Assembly: GCA_016718205.1 (NCBI GenBank)
Contig: JADKEB010000034.1
Span: 1 to 64,000 of the forward strand
Direction of reading: 5' to 3'
DNA length: 64,000 bases
Source of the DNA: Saprospiraceae bacterium
Lineage (GTDB): Bacteria; Bacteroidota; Bacteroidia; Chitinophagales; Saprospiraceae
The position numbers and the translations under genes are program-made. How positions within the stretch are numbered: position 1 is the stretch's first letter; every line of letters begins with the position of its first letter. This document shows, piece after piece, positions 8,242 through 16,700 of this stretch. The notes beneath the pieces were generated by a model that worked only from the letters and a program-made list of their open reading frames with translations, ran no database searches and was not told the DNA's origin.

Positions 8242-9341
8242 ACCAACAGTGGTTTGATTTTTTCTCTATGTCGGATATCCATGTCTTTGATCCAATAACT
8301 GACTTCAATATCCGGCACTTCTAAAAACTTTTTGCGCATCTCCAAAATTGCCTTTTTATTTTTACCATTAACACTCTGTAATAATGCTTCATACTTTTCC
8401 ATATCTTGTTTCATCAAGTCGCCAAACTTGTCCATATCATAAAATGTCTCCAATATGCTTTCTGATGAATAATTCGAAAAATCTTCATACCGTTTCTTTG
8501 TTTCCAAGTCAAAGATCACGGCATTTTTAAGAGATTGCAAGATAAAAGGTGAATGAGTGGTCACTATGAACTGAACATTGGGAAAAAATTCCGTCAAAAA
8601 TGGCAAAATCTTTTTTTGTAAAGAAATATGTAAATGAGCTTCCACTTCATCAATTAAAGCGATGCCTTCTTTAGTATAATCAAAACTTCCACCTTCATTT
8701 TGCATTTGCTGCATCATGTCGAAAAGAATGTATAAAACAGAACTATAACCACTGGATAATGTATTAAAGTCAAATTCTTCCCGATAATCTGAAGTAAGAT
8801 AAAAATTTAATTTGTCTTCTGTTCTTTTGCTAATCATCTTTAGGCTTTCATCTTCAAACAGAAATCGTAGGGAAGATTCTAATTTATCAAACCATTCTGA
8901 TATTACTTTTACTTCCTTTTCATTTTCCCGTTCAAAGGATAAAAAGGCCTGCTCTGTCCTTTTTTTAGCTAAATATTTTTCAAAATCTTCAACTTTATTG
9001 GTTATTTTGTCTTTTACACCAGCAGATTTTTCCACTTTTAAGCTTCTTACAGCTGAAAAATTCCATTTATTTATTCCGATAAGTTTAGATATCTTTACCT
9101 TAGGATGAAATGATGTTGCTAGATTAATTTCATTATTTGTTAATTCAATTTCAATATTTGGAAGAGCTTGGCTAAAACCAAAAATTAAATTTTTAATCGC
9201 TTCTAAAACTGATGTTTTACCACTTCCATTCTTACCCGTTAATATCAGGTGTTTCCGCTCAATTTCACAAATGTCAATCTCCACATCCCGAAGATGTCTG
9301 ACTTTTTTAATGTCAATCTTTGTTATAAAAAATGATTCCAT
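8238..9341 (-). CDS. ptuA: AAA family ATPase, PtuA-like (Septu-type defence)
   Basis: A 367-residue ABC/OLD-like ATPase. Walker A GKNGSGKT is at residues 36-43, the ABC-type signature LSSGYSS at about 195-201, Walker B LIDEVEAHLH at about 229-238, and the H-loop TTHSPFI follows. The middle region (about 95-190) is charged and helical, like a coiled-coil insertion. The partner is the HNH nuclease translated from the overlapping downstream frame. A -7 box ends 4 bases before the ATG, so the transcript may be leaderless. An alternative reading is an HNH-associated AAA_15/AAA_21 protein from a retron-like module, but no reverse transcriptase is nearby. Confidence 0.75.
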   Translation of the reverse strand: MESFFITKIDIKKVRHLRDVEIDICEIERKHLILTGKNGSGKTSVLEAIKNLIFGFSQALPNIEIELTNNEINLATSFHPKVKISKLIGINKWNFSAVRSLKVEKSAGVKDKITNKVEDFEKYLAKKRTEQAFLSFERENEKEVKVISEWFDKLESSLRFLFEDESLKMISKRTEDKLNFYLTSDYREEFDFNTLSSGYSSVLYILFDMMQQMQNEGGSFDYTKEGIALIDEVEAHLHISLQKKILPFLTEFFPNVQFIVTTHSPFILQSLKNAVIFDLETKKRYEDFSNYSSESILETFYDMDKFGDLMKQDMEKYEALLQSVNGKNKKAILEMRKKFLEVPDIEVSYWIKDMDIRHREKIKPLLV

Positions 9342-9345
9342 GATA

Positions 9346-9353
9346 CAAAAATA
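9346..9353 (-). promoter_or_regulatory. -7 box abutting the start of the Septu-like ATPase gene
   Basis: The minus strand reads TATTTTTG, then four bases, then ATG. With transcription starting a few bases after the box, the mRNA would begin at or next to the start codon. Confidence 0.45.
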
Positions 9354-9432
9354 CTTATTTATATCATATTCAGTACCATCTACGGGGTTAGAATTATTTT
9401 AGTTTATGCTTGTAAACCCTATAATCAATACC

Positions 9433-9726
9433 TTACTGAGCATTTTCAATCAGTGTCTGTAATTGTGTCAGTGACTGCATACCGGATTGACGCCATATGA
9501 TTTCGCCTTTTTTGTACAGGACAAAAGTGGGTACACCCTGGATTTTCATTTTTTCGGCGATTCCCGGATTTTTGTCCACGTCGATTTTGATGATTTTGCC
9601 TTTTTCTCCTATATTGAGAGCCAATTGCTCCAGAATAGGTGCCATAGCTTTACAAGGTCCGCACCAAGTTGCTGTAAAATCTACTAATGTTGGTGTTTCA
9701 CTATTGATAATTTCAGAATACTTCAT
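9433..9726 (-). CDS. trxA: Thioredoxin
   Basis: A 97-residue single-domain thioredoxin. The active site WCGPCK (Cys22 and Cys25) is followed by the cis-proline region GVPTFVLYKKGE. There is no signal peptide, so it is cytoplasmic, reducing disulfides of client proteins at the expense of thioredoxin reductase. It is slightly shorter than the 105-110 residues of most thioredoxins. A -7 box lies 30 bp upstream. It is probably monocistronic. Confidence 0.93.
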   Translation of the reverse strand: MKYSEIINSETPTLVDFTATWCGPCKAMAPILEQLALNIGEKGKIIKIDVDKNPGIAEKMKIQGVPTFVLYKKGEIIWRQSGMQSLTQLQTLIENAQ

Positions 9727-9755
9727 TATTTTTGATTGATTTAACTTTATGGAAA

Positions 9756-9763
9756 CAAAGGTA
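9756..9763 (-). promoter_or_regulatory. -7 box of the thioredoxin gene
   Basis: The minus strand reads TACCTTTG, a clear TAnnTTTG match, with a leader of about 25 bases before the thioredoxin ATG. Confidence 0.55.
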
Positions 9764-10007
9764 TATGTTTATAAGTTTCAACACAGTGACTTAAGTTACT
9801 TATGTGGCTTCAATTTAGGTTTTTATTATTATTAGTGCAATTTATTATACACACGGTTAAAATTCCATCTTTTGACTACAAGGGGTAAATTTTATGCTCT
9901 CCTACTCCCTAAAACATAAATATTTATACATTCCCTAAAAAAGACTGGTCATTGCCCAACTATTATCGAAGAAACTACGTCAATACTCTGAAAGGATTGT
10001 TTGATTT

Positions 10008-10358
10008 ATGAATCTTATGAATACATTGCCCATCGTAAAAAAAATAAATAAATTTTTGTTTCTGGTATTTATTTTGTCATGTGTAATGTATTCCTGCACA
10101 AAGACTGAAGATGGCTTGACAGAAGCAACAATTATTGGGTATGATCTCAGACTTTGTGCTTGCTGCGGTGGAGTCATGGTCAAACTGAATGAAAAGCAGA
10201 ATGATGTCTATCAGTGGCAACAAAGAATTGAATCTTTTGGAGTCAAACCAACCGATTCATTTCCTCAGAAGGTCAAAATAAAATATCACTTTCTGGTCAA
10301 TACCTGCGTAGCCTCAGCAGGTGAAATTGAAATTACAGAATTAGTAAAAATCAAATAA
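10008..10358 (+). CDS. Small lipoprotein, first of a three-gene set
   Basis: A 116-residue protein with a signal peptide ending in the lipobox VMYSC (near residue 30), so it should be lipid-anchored. The mature part contains a CACCGG cluster near residue 47 and one late Cys (NTCVAS). I do not recognise a named domain. The stop TAA is directly followed by the ATG of the next gene, so the three lipoprotein genes form one operon. Confidence 0.6.
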   Translation: MNLMNTLPIVKKINKFLFLVFILSCVMYSCTKTEDGLTEATIIGYDLRLCACCGGVMVKLNEKQNDVYQWQQRIESFGVKPTDSFPQKVKIKYHFLVNTCVASAGEIEITELVKIK

Positions 10359-10754
10359 ATGAGTAAGATTGTTTGGTCAATGATCCTCTTATTATGTCTT
10401 AGTTGTACAAAAGAATCTTTAGATGATTGTCCGGCAGAGTTGGCATGTACTGAAGTTTTTGTAAGCATTTTTGTTAAAATAGTAAAAGAAAACCAGCCAT
10501 CGTTCAAGCCTGCAAAACTTGAAGTTGTATTTGCTGATACAGGTGAAAAGAAACGAATATCAGAAAATAATTACGGAACATATGCTTATATAAATGACGG
10601 AGATATGGATAGAATCAGTAAAAATGGTACGACCATCTACCTGATAGGAAAAGACGGACTTGACAAAGAACTATTCAATGAAAAATATGTCATAGGTCAT
10701 GATTGCTGCCACGTCATCAAGTTATCCGGCAAAGATGAAATCACCTTAAAATGA
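10359..10754 (+). CDS. Small lipoprotein with carboxypeptidase-regulatory-like look
   Basis: A 131-residue protein. The signal peptide ends at the lipobox LCLSC (Cys16). The mature sequence has beta-rich character with VKIVKENQPSF, FADTGEKKRIS and a closing GHDCCHVIKLSG motif. It resembles small hypothetical Bacteroidota lipoproteins that end in a DCCHV-type motif; no function is known to me. It sits between the other two lipoprotein genes with no gap upstream and 7 bp downstream. Confidence 0.6.
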   Translation: MSKIVWSMILLLCLSCTKESLDDCPAELACTEVFVSIFVKIVKENQPSFKPAKLEVVFADTGEKKRISENNYGTYAYINDGDMDRISKNGTTIYLIGKDGLDKELFNEKYVIGHDCCHVIKLSGKDEITLK

Positions 10755-10761
10755 TATCGAA

Positions 10762-11004
10762 ATGAACAGACCTAAGCTCATTTTTTTGCTTATCCTTGTG
10801 ATTGTTTCAGGATGTTGTAAAGAAAGTAATCACAAGGATTGTAGTCTTATACCTGATCCGGGACCATGTAAGGCAGCATTTAAAAAGTATTATTATGATC
10901 AAAAAGAAAAGAAGTGCAAGGAATTCATCTATGGTGGATGCAATGGTGTAGTGCCATTTCAAACACTCGAAGATTGTCAAAAAAAATGTTCTTGTGATGA
11001 TTAG
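10762..11004 (+). CDS. Kunitz/BPTI-type protease inhibitor lipoprotein
   Basis: An 80-residue protein: signal peptide with lipobox IVSGC (Cys18), then one Kunitz domain filling the rest. The six Kunitz cysteines occur in order, with GPCKA at the reactive loop (Lys at P1, as in bovine BPTI), YYYD, and the EFIYGGCNG core. A seventh Cys follows near the end. P1 Lys predicts inhibition of trypsin-like serine proteases at the cell surface. Kunitz domains are mainly animal and are sporadic in bacteria. Base composition is not obviously different from neighbours. It is the last gene of a lipoprotein operon. Confidence 0.85.
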   Translation: MNRPKLIFLLILVIVSGCCKESNHKDCSLIPDPGPCKAAFKKYYYDQKEKKCKEFIYGGCNGVVPFQTLEDCQKKCSCDD

Positions 11005-11135
11005 GCTTTGAAACGATATAATCTACACAATATATAATGCTACAAACCCTTAGTAAAAAGTCTAACTTATAAAACATATCCGGATCACAAAGAAAATTTG
11101 AAACACTATTGGGATGTGTTCCAATCAAAATAACT

Positions 11136-11143
11136 TACCTTTG
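11136..11143 (+). promoter_or_regulatory. -7 box of the nadC operon
   Basis: TACCTTTG matches TAnnTTTG and lies 27 bp before the proposed nadC start, giving a short leader. Confidence 0.5.
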
Positions 11144-11170
11144 CAGCCTTAAAAAAAATAGCAAAGCAAG

Positions 11171-12031
11171 GTGGAAGCAATATTGGACAAAATACAACTT
11201 GAAAAATTCATATTCGAAGGCTTGTACGAAGATGTTCGTGAAGGAGATCATACTTCATTGGCATGCATCCCTGTTGATGATAGGAGCAGAGCCAAACTTT
11301 TAGTCAAAGCCGAAGGAGTCATCGCCGGGATAGAAATTGCAGAAGCCATCTTTCACCACGTTGACCCTTCATCTGTGCTGGATACAAGGATACAGGATGG
11401 AGATGATGTACAGTATGGAGATGTAGCATTTTATGTGGCGTGCAATACGCAGGCGCTGCTCAAAGCTGAAAGACTCGTCCTGAATACCATGCAACGATTG
11501 AGTGGCATTGCTACCTTAAGTAGCAGGTTTGCCTTTGAAGTCGAAGGACTGCCGGTGAAAATTTTAGATACACGTAAAACTACGCCATTGCTCAGATTTA
11601 TGGAGAAATGGGCAGTAAAAATTGGTGGTTGTGACAACTATAGGGATGGGTTGTACGACTGGATCATGATCAAAGACAACCATGTGGATGCTTGTGGTTC
11701 GCATACTGCAGCCATCAGACAGGTGCACCAATACCTCAAAGATCAAAATCTCAATATCAATATCACCGTGGAAGTCAGAAATCTTGTAGAACTACAGGAA
11801 GTTCTTAATATAGGAAACATCACGCGTATTATGTTTGACAATTTTGAATTGCCCATCCTTACAGAGGCTGTAGCACACGTAGATGGAAGGTTTGAGACCG
11901 AAGCATCAGGAGGTGTGACCTTACATACTGTGAGAAAGATTGCCGAAACAGGAGTGAACTATATTTCTTCCGGAGCATTGACTCATTCAGCAGGAACCAT
12001 AGATCTAAGTCTGAAAGTGATCAAAGACTGA
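11171..12031 (+). CDS. nadC: Nicotinate-nucleotide pyrophosphorylase (carboxylating)
   Basis: A 286-residue quinolinate phosphoribosyltransferase: quinolinate plus PRPP gives nicotinate mononucleotide in de novo NAD synthesis. Family motifs include EGDHTS near residue 24, LNTMQRLSGIAT (residues about 105-116), DTRKTTP and KDNH, which line the PRPP and quinolinate sites, and the late SGALTHS. I use the GTG at 11171 because it follows a purine-rich stretch (AGCAAAGCAAG) and the -7 box at 11136-11143. A TTG four codons later is possible. The gene downstream starts after 3 bp. Confidence 0.95.
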   Translation: MEAILDKIQLEKFIFEGLYEDVREGDHTSLACIPVDDRSRAKLLVKAEGVIAGIEIAEAIFHHVDPSSVLDTRIQDGDDVQYGDVAFYVACNTQALLKAERLVLNTMQRLSGIATLSSRFAFEVEGLPVKILDTRKTTPLLRFMEKWAVKIGGCDNYRDGLYDWIMIKDNHVDACGSHTAAIRQVHQYLKDQNLNINITVEVRNLVELQEVLNIGNITRIMFDNFELPILTEAVAHVDGRFETEASGGVTLHTVRKIAETGVNYISSGALTHSAGTIDLSLKVIKD

Positions 12032-12034
12032 AAT

Positions 12035-12526
12035 ATGAACCAATTAGAGAGAATACTTCACTATTTTCCTGAAACGACGCTGCCTGTTCTGATTTCAGAC
12101 GATCATCTAAGCGATTATGAAGCTGAAAGCGAACCATTTCCGCAATCATTTATTGAAGAAGTTTTGCTTCTATGGGAAAAAGATGCAGATGAATTTACTG
12201 AGTTCATTCCGTGCTTTCGTTTGCCCAAAGAAGAAAAATTTGAGACAGTTGTTTATTGGAAAGGTGGATTGCTGAGATATGATTTTATACTTGTCACACT
12301 AGATAAAAATGGTGAAATAATCAATAAAAAATCGATAGCCAGTACGATTGTAAATGATAACATCATTAAAAAATCAGTAGCTGCTATTGAACCTGATCTG
12401 ATCATCAACATCATAGCTGGTCAAACACTGGATGGAGAAGAGTATGATGCCAATATGTCGAAATCCTTCTCCATGGAGATCCTGCCTTCAGGTGAGGTCA
12501 TATTTGCCTTTGATGGGCTGAATTGA
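12035..12526 (+). CDS. Hypothetical protein in the nadC operon
   Basis: A 163-residue acidic cytoplasmic protein with no signal peptide or membrane segment. It starts 3 bp after nadC, so it is likely co-expressed. It contains VVYWKGGLLRYDF in the middle and a repeated-strand C-terminus (SFSMEILPSGEVIFAF). I do not recognise the family. Confidence 0.65.
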   Translation: MNQLERILHYFPETTLPVLISDDHLSDYEAESEPFPQSFIEEVLLLWEKDADEFTEFIPCFRLPKEEKFETVVYWKGGLLRYDFILVTLDKNGEIINKKSIASTIVNDNIIKKSVAAIEPDLIINIIAGQTLDGEEYDANMSKSFSMEILPSGEVIFAFDGLN

Positions 12527-12586
12527 AAAAAATGCTGCCGATTATTGGGGGAAAATGACTATCTCCTGAGGAAAATGATAAAACAC

Positions 12587-14095
12587 TTACATCCATTTCC
12601 TTTTGTCCGATTCTGATTTATACAGTAGTAAATCCATTAGTTCGATGCAGGTATTCTGATGGATGTATGGAATTCTAAGTTTACCTGATGCAGTATATAG
12701 TGTGATAGAAGCCAGCTGATTTCTTGTTTGGTATGGACTCTGGTGCATTTCTACAGATTGAATCTTGAACATAGGCATCACTTCAGCTTTATCACCAAAG
12801 ACACCACCGCGGATATAAATCATATCGTCATTGGTACCGAATTGTAGTTTTTTATAATTCATGTATCTCGTGCCGCAAAAATAAAGATACAGCAAAACTG
12901 CCACTATTATCTTGTCATACTGGCCAGCAATAATGAGTCCAGTACACACCAAAGATAGCAACAAGAACGTCATTACTGCAAACCTCAGAAAATATCTTTT
13001 ATCAATACTTTGCAGAGTAATATTATTTTCAAAATCCTTTTGACCAAACAATGTTTCTGTCACTTGCCTGATATGTTGTACACTGCATCCCGGGATTTTA
13101 ATATTGCTCTTAGCATTGACTTCATTGCTGGAAGCCTGATTTAAAGCCAGGTCTTTAAATCCCATCCATCGCTTCAGCAAATTGTCAGACCATGAGATGT
13201 GCTGGATTTTGTGATCGAGAGCAGATACTTCTTTTTTGGTAAACAAGCCACTTTCTATTTTGAATCCGGTGGCAGATCGTAGTAATTTGAGATCATAATG
13301 GCTGATCAATGTTCTGACAAGAGAGATCAGGACGGAAACAACAAGGAAAAAAGTCACCAACGCCAATACAACATAAAAACCAACTTCCCATTCCGGTATC
13401 TCATCTGAATATTCATCTACATCTACTCCGACTTCTTGCAGATTTTGATATATCCAAAAGAAAAACAACAGAATCAAACCACCCGACTTGATATGATTTT
13501 CGGTGAGTCCTACTTTCAGCAGTTGTGTGGGAGAAATACTCATGATCATCTGATAAGGACCTGTAGCGTCAGATGCGGCTTCAATCAATGTATTTGATTC
13601 TTTTGTTTTGCTGACGATATTTTGTTTTTCAGCCATGATCAATTCACGAAGCGCATATGCTTTGTCCGCTTCAATGGCATGAAATTCAAATTCATTTTTT
13701 TCAGAACCAGCAGTGTCAAGCTTTATTCTAAGGACTGAGAAAAACTGGTGCAATATATTCTGTTCAAAATTGATGGTTTGTATTCTTTCAAAGGGTACAG
13801 ATATTTTTTTCCTGGTAAAGACTCCAGTGTGCAGGATGATTTCATTGTTTTGAATGATAAAATGTGTCCTGAAGAAGTTGATAATGGAGTACATCATTGA
13901 AATCACAGAACCAACTACCAGAGCCCAAATAATATACTGACCTTTATTTTTTGAACCTCCTACCAGGATCACAAGTATAGCCGGAAATATCTGGCGTACC
14001 ACAACATTGACTGTCTTAAACAAAATCATTACAATGGCGATGTATGACTGTCTTGTCGGGACAGAAAAATCATACTCATTCTTCTTCATCATCAC
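12587..14095 (-). CDS. PH domain (bPH_2/DUF304) membrane protein, YdbT-like
   Basis: A 502-residue membrane protein with paired hydrophobic hairpins near residues 17-65, 205-265 and 365-395. Each is followed by a bacterial PH domain, seen as repeats of the type GVFTRKKISVPFERIQTI (near residue 90), GLFTKKEVSALDHKIQHI (near residue 285) and GVFGDKAEVMPMFKIQSV (near residue 430). This triplication is the YdbT architecture. It is coupled to a smaller YdbS-like gene by a 20-bp overlap. Such pairs are membrane proteins of unclear role. Confidence 0.85.
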   Translation of the reverse strand: MMMKKNEYDFSVPTRQSYIAIVMILFKTVNVVVRQIFPAILVILVGGSKNKGQYIIWALVVGSVISMMYSIINFFRTHFIIQNNEIILHTGVFTRKKISVPFERIQTINFEQNILHQFFSVLRIKLDTAGSEKNEFEFHAIEADKAYALRELIMAEKQNIVSKTKESNTLIEAASDATGPYQMIMSISPTQLLKVGLTENHIKSGGLILLFFFWIYQNLQEVGVDVDEYSDEIPEWEVGFYVVLALVTFFLVVSVLISLVRTLISHYDLKLLRSATGFKIESGLFTKKEVSALDHKIQHISWSDNLLKRWMGFKDLALNQASSNEVNAKSNIKIPGCSVQHIRQVTETLFGQKDFENNITLQSIDKRYFLRFAVMTFLLLSLVCTGLIIAGQYDKIIVAVLLYLYFCGTRYMNYKKLQFGTNDDMIYIRGGVFGDKAEVMPMFKIQSVEMHQSPYQTRNQLASITLYTASGKLRIPYIHQNTCIELMDLLLYKSESDKRKWM

Positions 14096-14606
14096 TTTTT
14101 GCCACTTTTTGGGTGATAAAGTTTTTTAGTGCATTGGCCTTTTCCTGGGTCAGGCCTGGTATACTTAGGTCGCTACCGCTGCCTCCAGCTGTAAACAAAG
14201 ACAATTGGGTCAGACCAAACGATCTGTCTATGGGTCCTTGTTCAGTTTCACAATGCTGAACTCTATTGAACGGAATGATGAGCACAGAGCGAAAGAAAAT
14301 CCCTGATTTGTAAAGTATGTCTTTTTCTCGGATGGCGTACCCTTCATAGTCATATGATTTTATGGCCAGTACACAAAACAATCCTGTCAGTATAGACCAC
14401 AATACACAGAACAATAGAATCCAAGGATACTGATAAAGTTCTTCCACTACAAATCCAACTCCCAAGTAAACCATTAAAATAATCAGACAGAAAAACAAGG
14501 TGATATACACATTGACTTTTTTGTATGCAGGATCAAGTTTTTCATATGGAATATGTTCTATAGAAGGTAAAGTCTCAGAATCCAACTGTGGGTTTTGAAA
14601 TTGCAT
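14076..14606 (-). CDS. PH domain (bPH_2) membrane protein, YdbS-like
   Basis: A 176-residue protein with two membrane segments (residues about 33-53 and 58-82) and one bacterial PH domain containing GIFFRSVLIIPFNRVQHCE. Its C-terminal tail is acidic. It is the first gene of the YdbS-YdbT pair and its end overlaps the second gene by 20 bp. Confidence 0.85.
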   Translation of the reverse strand: MQFQNPQLDSETLPSIEHIPYEKLDPAYKKVNVYITLFFCLIILMVYLGVGFVVEELYQYPWILLFCVLWSILTGLFCVLAIKSYDYEGYAIREKDILYKSGIFFRSVLIIPFNRVQHCETEQGPIDRSFGLTQLSLFTAGGSGSDLSIPGLTQEKANALKNFITQKVAKSDDEEE

Positions 14607-14707
14607 ATGTGATTGCTTTCTTTTTTCAAATCACAAGGTAAAAACAAAATCCATTTAATTAGTTCAATTACACCTGTATTCTTTGAAATTCAATAGGCAT
14701 ACCACTA

Positions 14708-14968
14708 TTAAATGACGCTCAAAGTACCTATGAGCTTAGCCAGGGAGGGTGTTTGGCTGCCACCTTTAGGCTCAATCGTAATAGCATAAGTAGTGGTGTT
14801 ATCTATGAAAGCGACTGGAATAAGTTTGTTGGTATCTGCAAAAATATCTAAAGGCATTGGGTTGGCTCCATCTTTGAGGGCCCATAGTTGAAATACCTTA
14901 TCTTTGGTAATATTCGGCAGGTTAACAAGTTGCAAAAAGTTTTTCTTTTCTACAGCTTTGAAATGCAA
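14708..14968 (-). pseudogene. Anti-sigma factor (RskA C-terminal) remnant
   Basis: The 86-residue frame matches only the C-terminal extracytoplasmic domain of RskA/DUF2337-type anti-sigma factors: KVFQLWALKDG, then AITIEPKGGSQTP. The N-terminal sigma-binding domain and the membrane helix are missing. It abuts the end of the degenerate sigma factor, so the middle of the operon has been deleted and this is unlikely to function. Confidence 0.75.
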
Positions 14969-15432
14969 GTACCTAATGGTATGTCCATTTCATCTGCAAT
15001 TTCTTGCTGTGTATAACCTTCCAAAAACATCTTTGCAACCAGAGCCTTATATTTTTCAGGCATGTCTTTGATCAAATCTTTATATAAATATCTGATTTAT
15101 TGGCTTCGGTACGAAGGTTGGTTTCAGCCACAACAAACGATTCTGTTTTCGAAACCATTTCAAATGATTTTAACCTTTTTCTGTCTATCGCTGTGTTTCT
15201 GGCTATTTGGGCCATCCATGTAAAAAAGGGTGGCTTTGGTTTCATTGTAAGATTCTATATTGTTCCATATTTTGAGGAAAACTGATTGCAATACTTCTTC
15301 GGCATCATCTTACGAATTTAGTACACGCATTACGATCCCGAATAATGAGTCAGCATAGTGCTGATACAAAATTTTAAGGCCAGACTCATCGCCTTGCCTG
15401 ATGGACAATATAACCGCCTGTATTTCTATGGT
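14950..15432 (-). pseudogene. ECF sigma-70 factor, degenerate
   Basis: On the minus strand, region 2 reads GDESGLKILYQHYADSLFGI, then VMRVLNS, an in-frame TAA, and DDAEEVLQSVFLKIW. A frame change leads to FTWMAQIARNTAIDRKR. Another leads to region 4, MPEKYKALVAKMFLEGYTQQEIADEM, followed by IPLGT where region 4 should continue with helix residues. So one stop codon, at least two frame changes and a C-terminal deletion are present. The stop lies in what is normally NSxxDAEEV, one base from a sense codon. It was the partner of the anti-sigma remnant downstream. Confidence 0.75.
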
Positions 15433-15750
15433 TTAAAATGATTAGCTACATAAACTACAAAGATAGATTTATTTACATATCTCTGTTCTATTCATCACTT
15501 TTTGTTTTTTATTATTTCTTAATTTGGTACTGATAACTATCGTAAGTATTTTGAACGAAATCAAACACCAATAGCTATCTCTAAATTGAAAGATTTTGAC
15601 TTAATCAGCAAACCCCAATTAACCTTTTTGAAACTGACTTTGCCCCAAAAAGATAAGCACTCCACATAACCACTGAGTTTAGTCTAGGGTTTTTACTAAT
15701 GGTAATATCAATCCAAAAAGCAATTCCTACTTTCTGAAATGAAAGACATT
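15433..15750. other. Intergenic stretch, no gene seen
   Basis: AT-rich sequence between the sigma remnant and the NYN gene. I find no open frame with family signals on either strand and no clear hairpin. It may hold further decay products of the sigma/anti-sigma locus. Confidence 0.4.
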
Positions 15751-16545
15751 CTATTTTCTTTTGATAATAGGATGGCTCAAACCATTTACATCATTCCTGA
15801 TCACTTTATAGTTGGGCAAATTTTCAAAGAGCCTGGTTAGATTTTTGTATCCAAACGCTCTTGAGTCAAAACTGGGATCAAGTTTCCGCAGGTTCAATCC
15901 TATCTGAGCTATGTGTACTTCCTCTTCTTCACCTACCGAAATATCAAAAGCCTTATCAATAATCGTAGTATCAATTACTTCCTTCTCTGCCACTCTTTCG
16001 ATTACCATGTCCTTTTCCGAAGCAGTTTCTTTTTTTGCTTCAATTTCTTTTTTGGGTCTTTGCTTAGTTTTAGTCTTTACTTTTTTGAGTTCTTCAGTTT
16101 GGACTATTTCGAAAGAGATGTTCTCGGTAAAGGTAAAAATTTCGCACGACTGAATGAAAGCAATTGGTGTTGTTTTTCTTCCTATACCCATTACAAAAAC
16201 ACCTTGCTCCCTGATTCTTTTTGCCAGTCCGGTATAATCGCTATCACTTGAAACTATACAGAACCCATGGATATTTTTTTCATGCAAAATGTCCATAGCG
16301 TCAATGATCAATGAACTATCTGTAGAATTTTTTCCTGTTGTGTACGAAAATTTTTGAATAGGATTGAAAGAGTACTGATTGATGATGTCCTTCCATCCCC
16401 GCATTTGTAATTGTGTCCAATCACCATAAATTCTTCTGATAGTCGCTTTGCCGTACTTTGAAACCTCTTCAATAATTGCCTGTAAAAGTTTGGGTTGCGC
16501 ATTGTCTCCATCAATCAAGACGGCTATATTAAATTTTGTATCCAT
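15751..16545 (-). CDS. NYN (PIN-like) domain protein with C-terminal OST-HTH/LOTUS domain
   Basis: A 264-residue protein. The N-terminal NYN nuclease fold (residues about 5-145) shows the acidic motifs VLIDGDNAQP, TDSSLIIDAMD and SSDSDYTGLAKRIRE, the usual metal-binding set. A Lys/Glu-rich linker (about 155-195) leads to a C-terminal region with HIAQIGLNLRKLDPSFDSRAFG and LFENLPNYKVI, typical of OST-HTH/LOTUS RNA-binding domains. This LabA/DUF88-like architecture is probably an RNA-directed nuclease or RNA-binding regulator. The target is unknown. Confidence 0.85.
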   Translation of the reverse strand: MDTKFNIAVLIDGDNAQPKLLQAIIEEVSKYGKATIRRIYGDWTQLQMRGWKDIINQYSFNPIQKFSYTTGKNSTDSSLIIDAMDILHEKNIHGFCIVSSDSDYTGLAKRIREQGVFVMGIGRKTTPIAFIQSCEIFTFTENISFEIVQTEELKKVKTKTKQRPKKEIEAKKETASEKDMVIERVAEKEVIDTTIIDKAFDISVGEEEEVHIAQIGLNLRKLDPSFDSRAFGYKNLTRLFENLPNYKVIRNDVNGLSHPIIKRK

Positions 16546-16598
16546 ATCTCATTTTTTGTTTTGAATGAAAAAAATTTCAAGAATCAATAATACTAAAA

Positions 16599-16624
16599 AA
16601 GCCGGTCAATGTAGCGACCGGCTT
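16599..16624 (-). terminator. Rho-independent terminator after the DUF937-OmpA gene
   Basis: AAGCCGGTC and GACCGGCTT form a 9-bp stem with an 8-base loop. On the minus strand the stem is followed by a run of T. It lies about 75 bp past the stop of the gene at 16701. Confidence 0.85.
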
Positions 16625-16700
16625 CGAATTTTTTTTATATAAAATATTAAGGTCAAAAATTCTTCATCATAAAGTTGCTTTTGACCATAACCGTAATATC

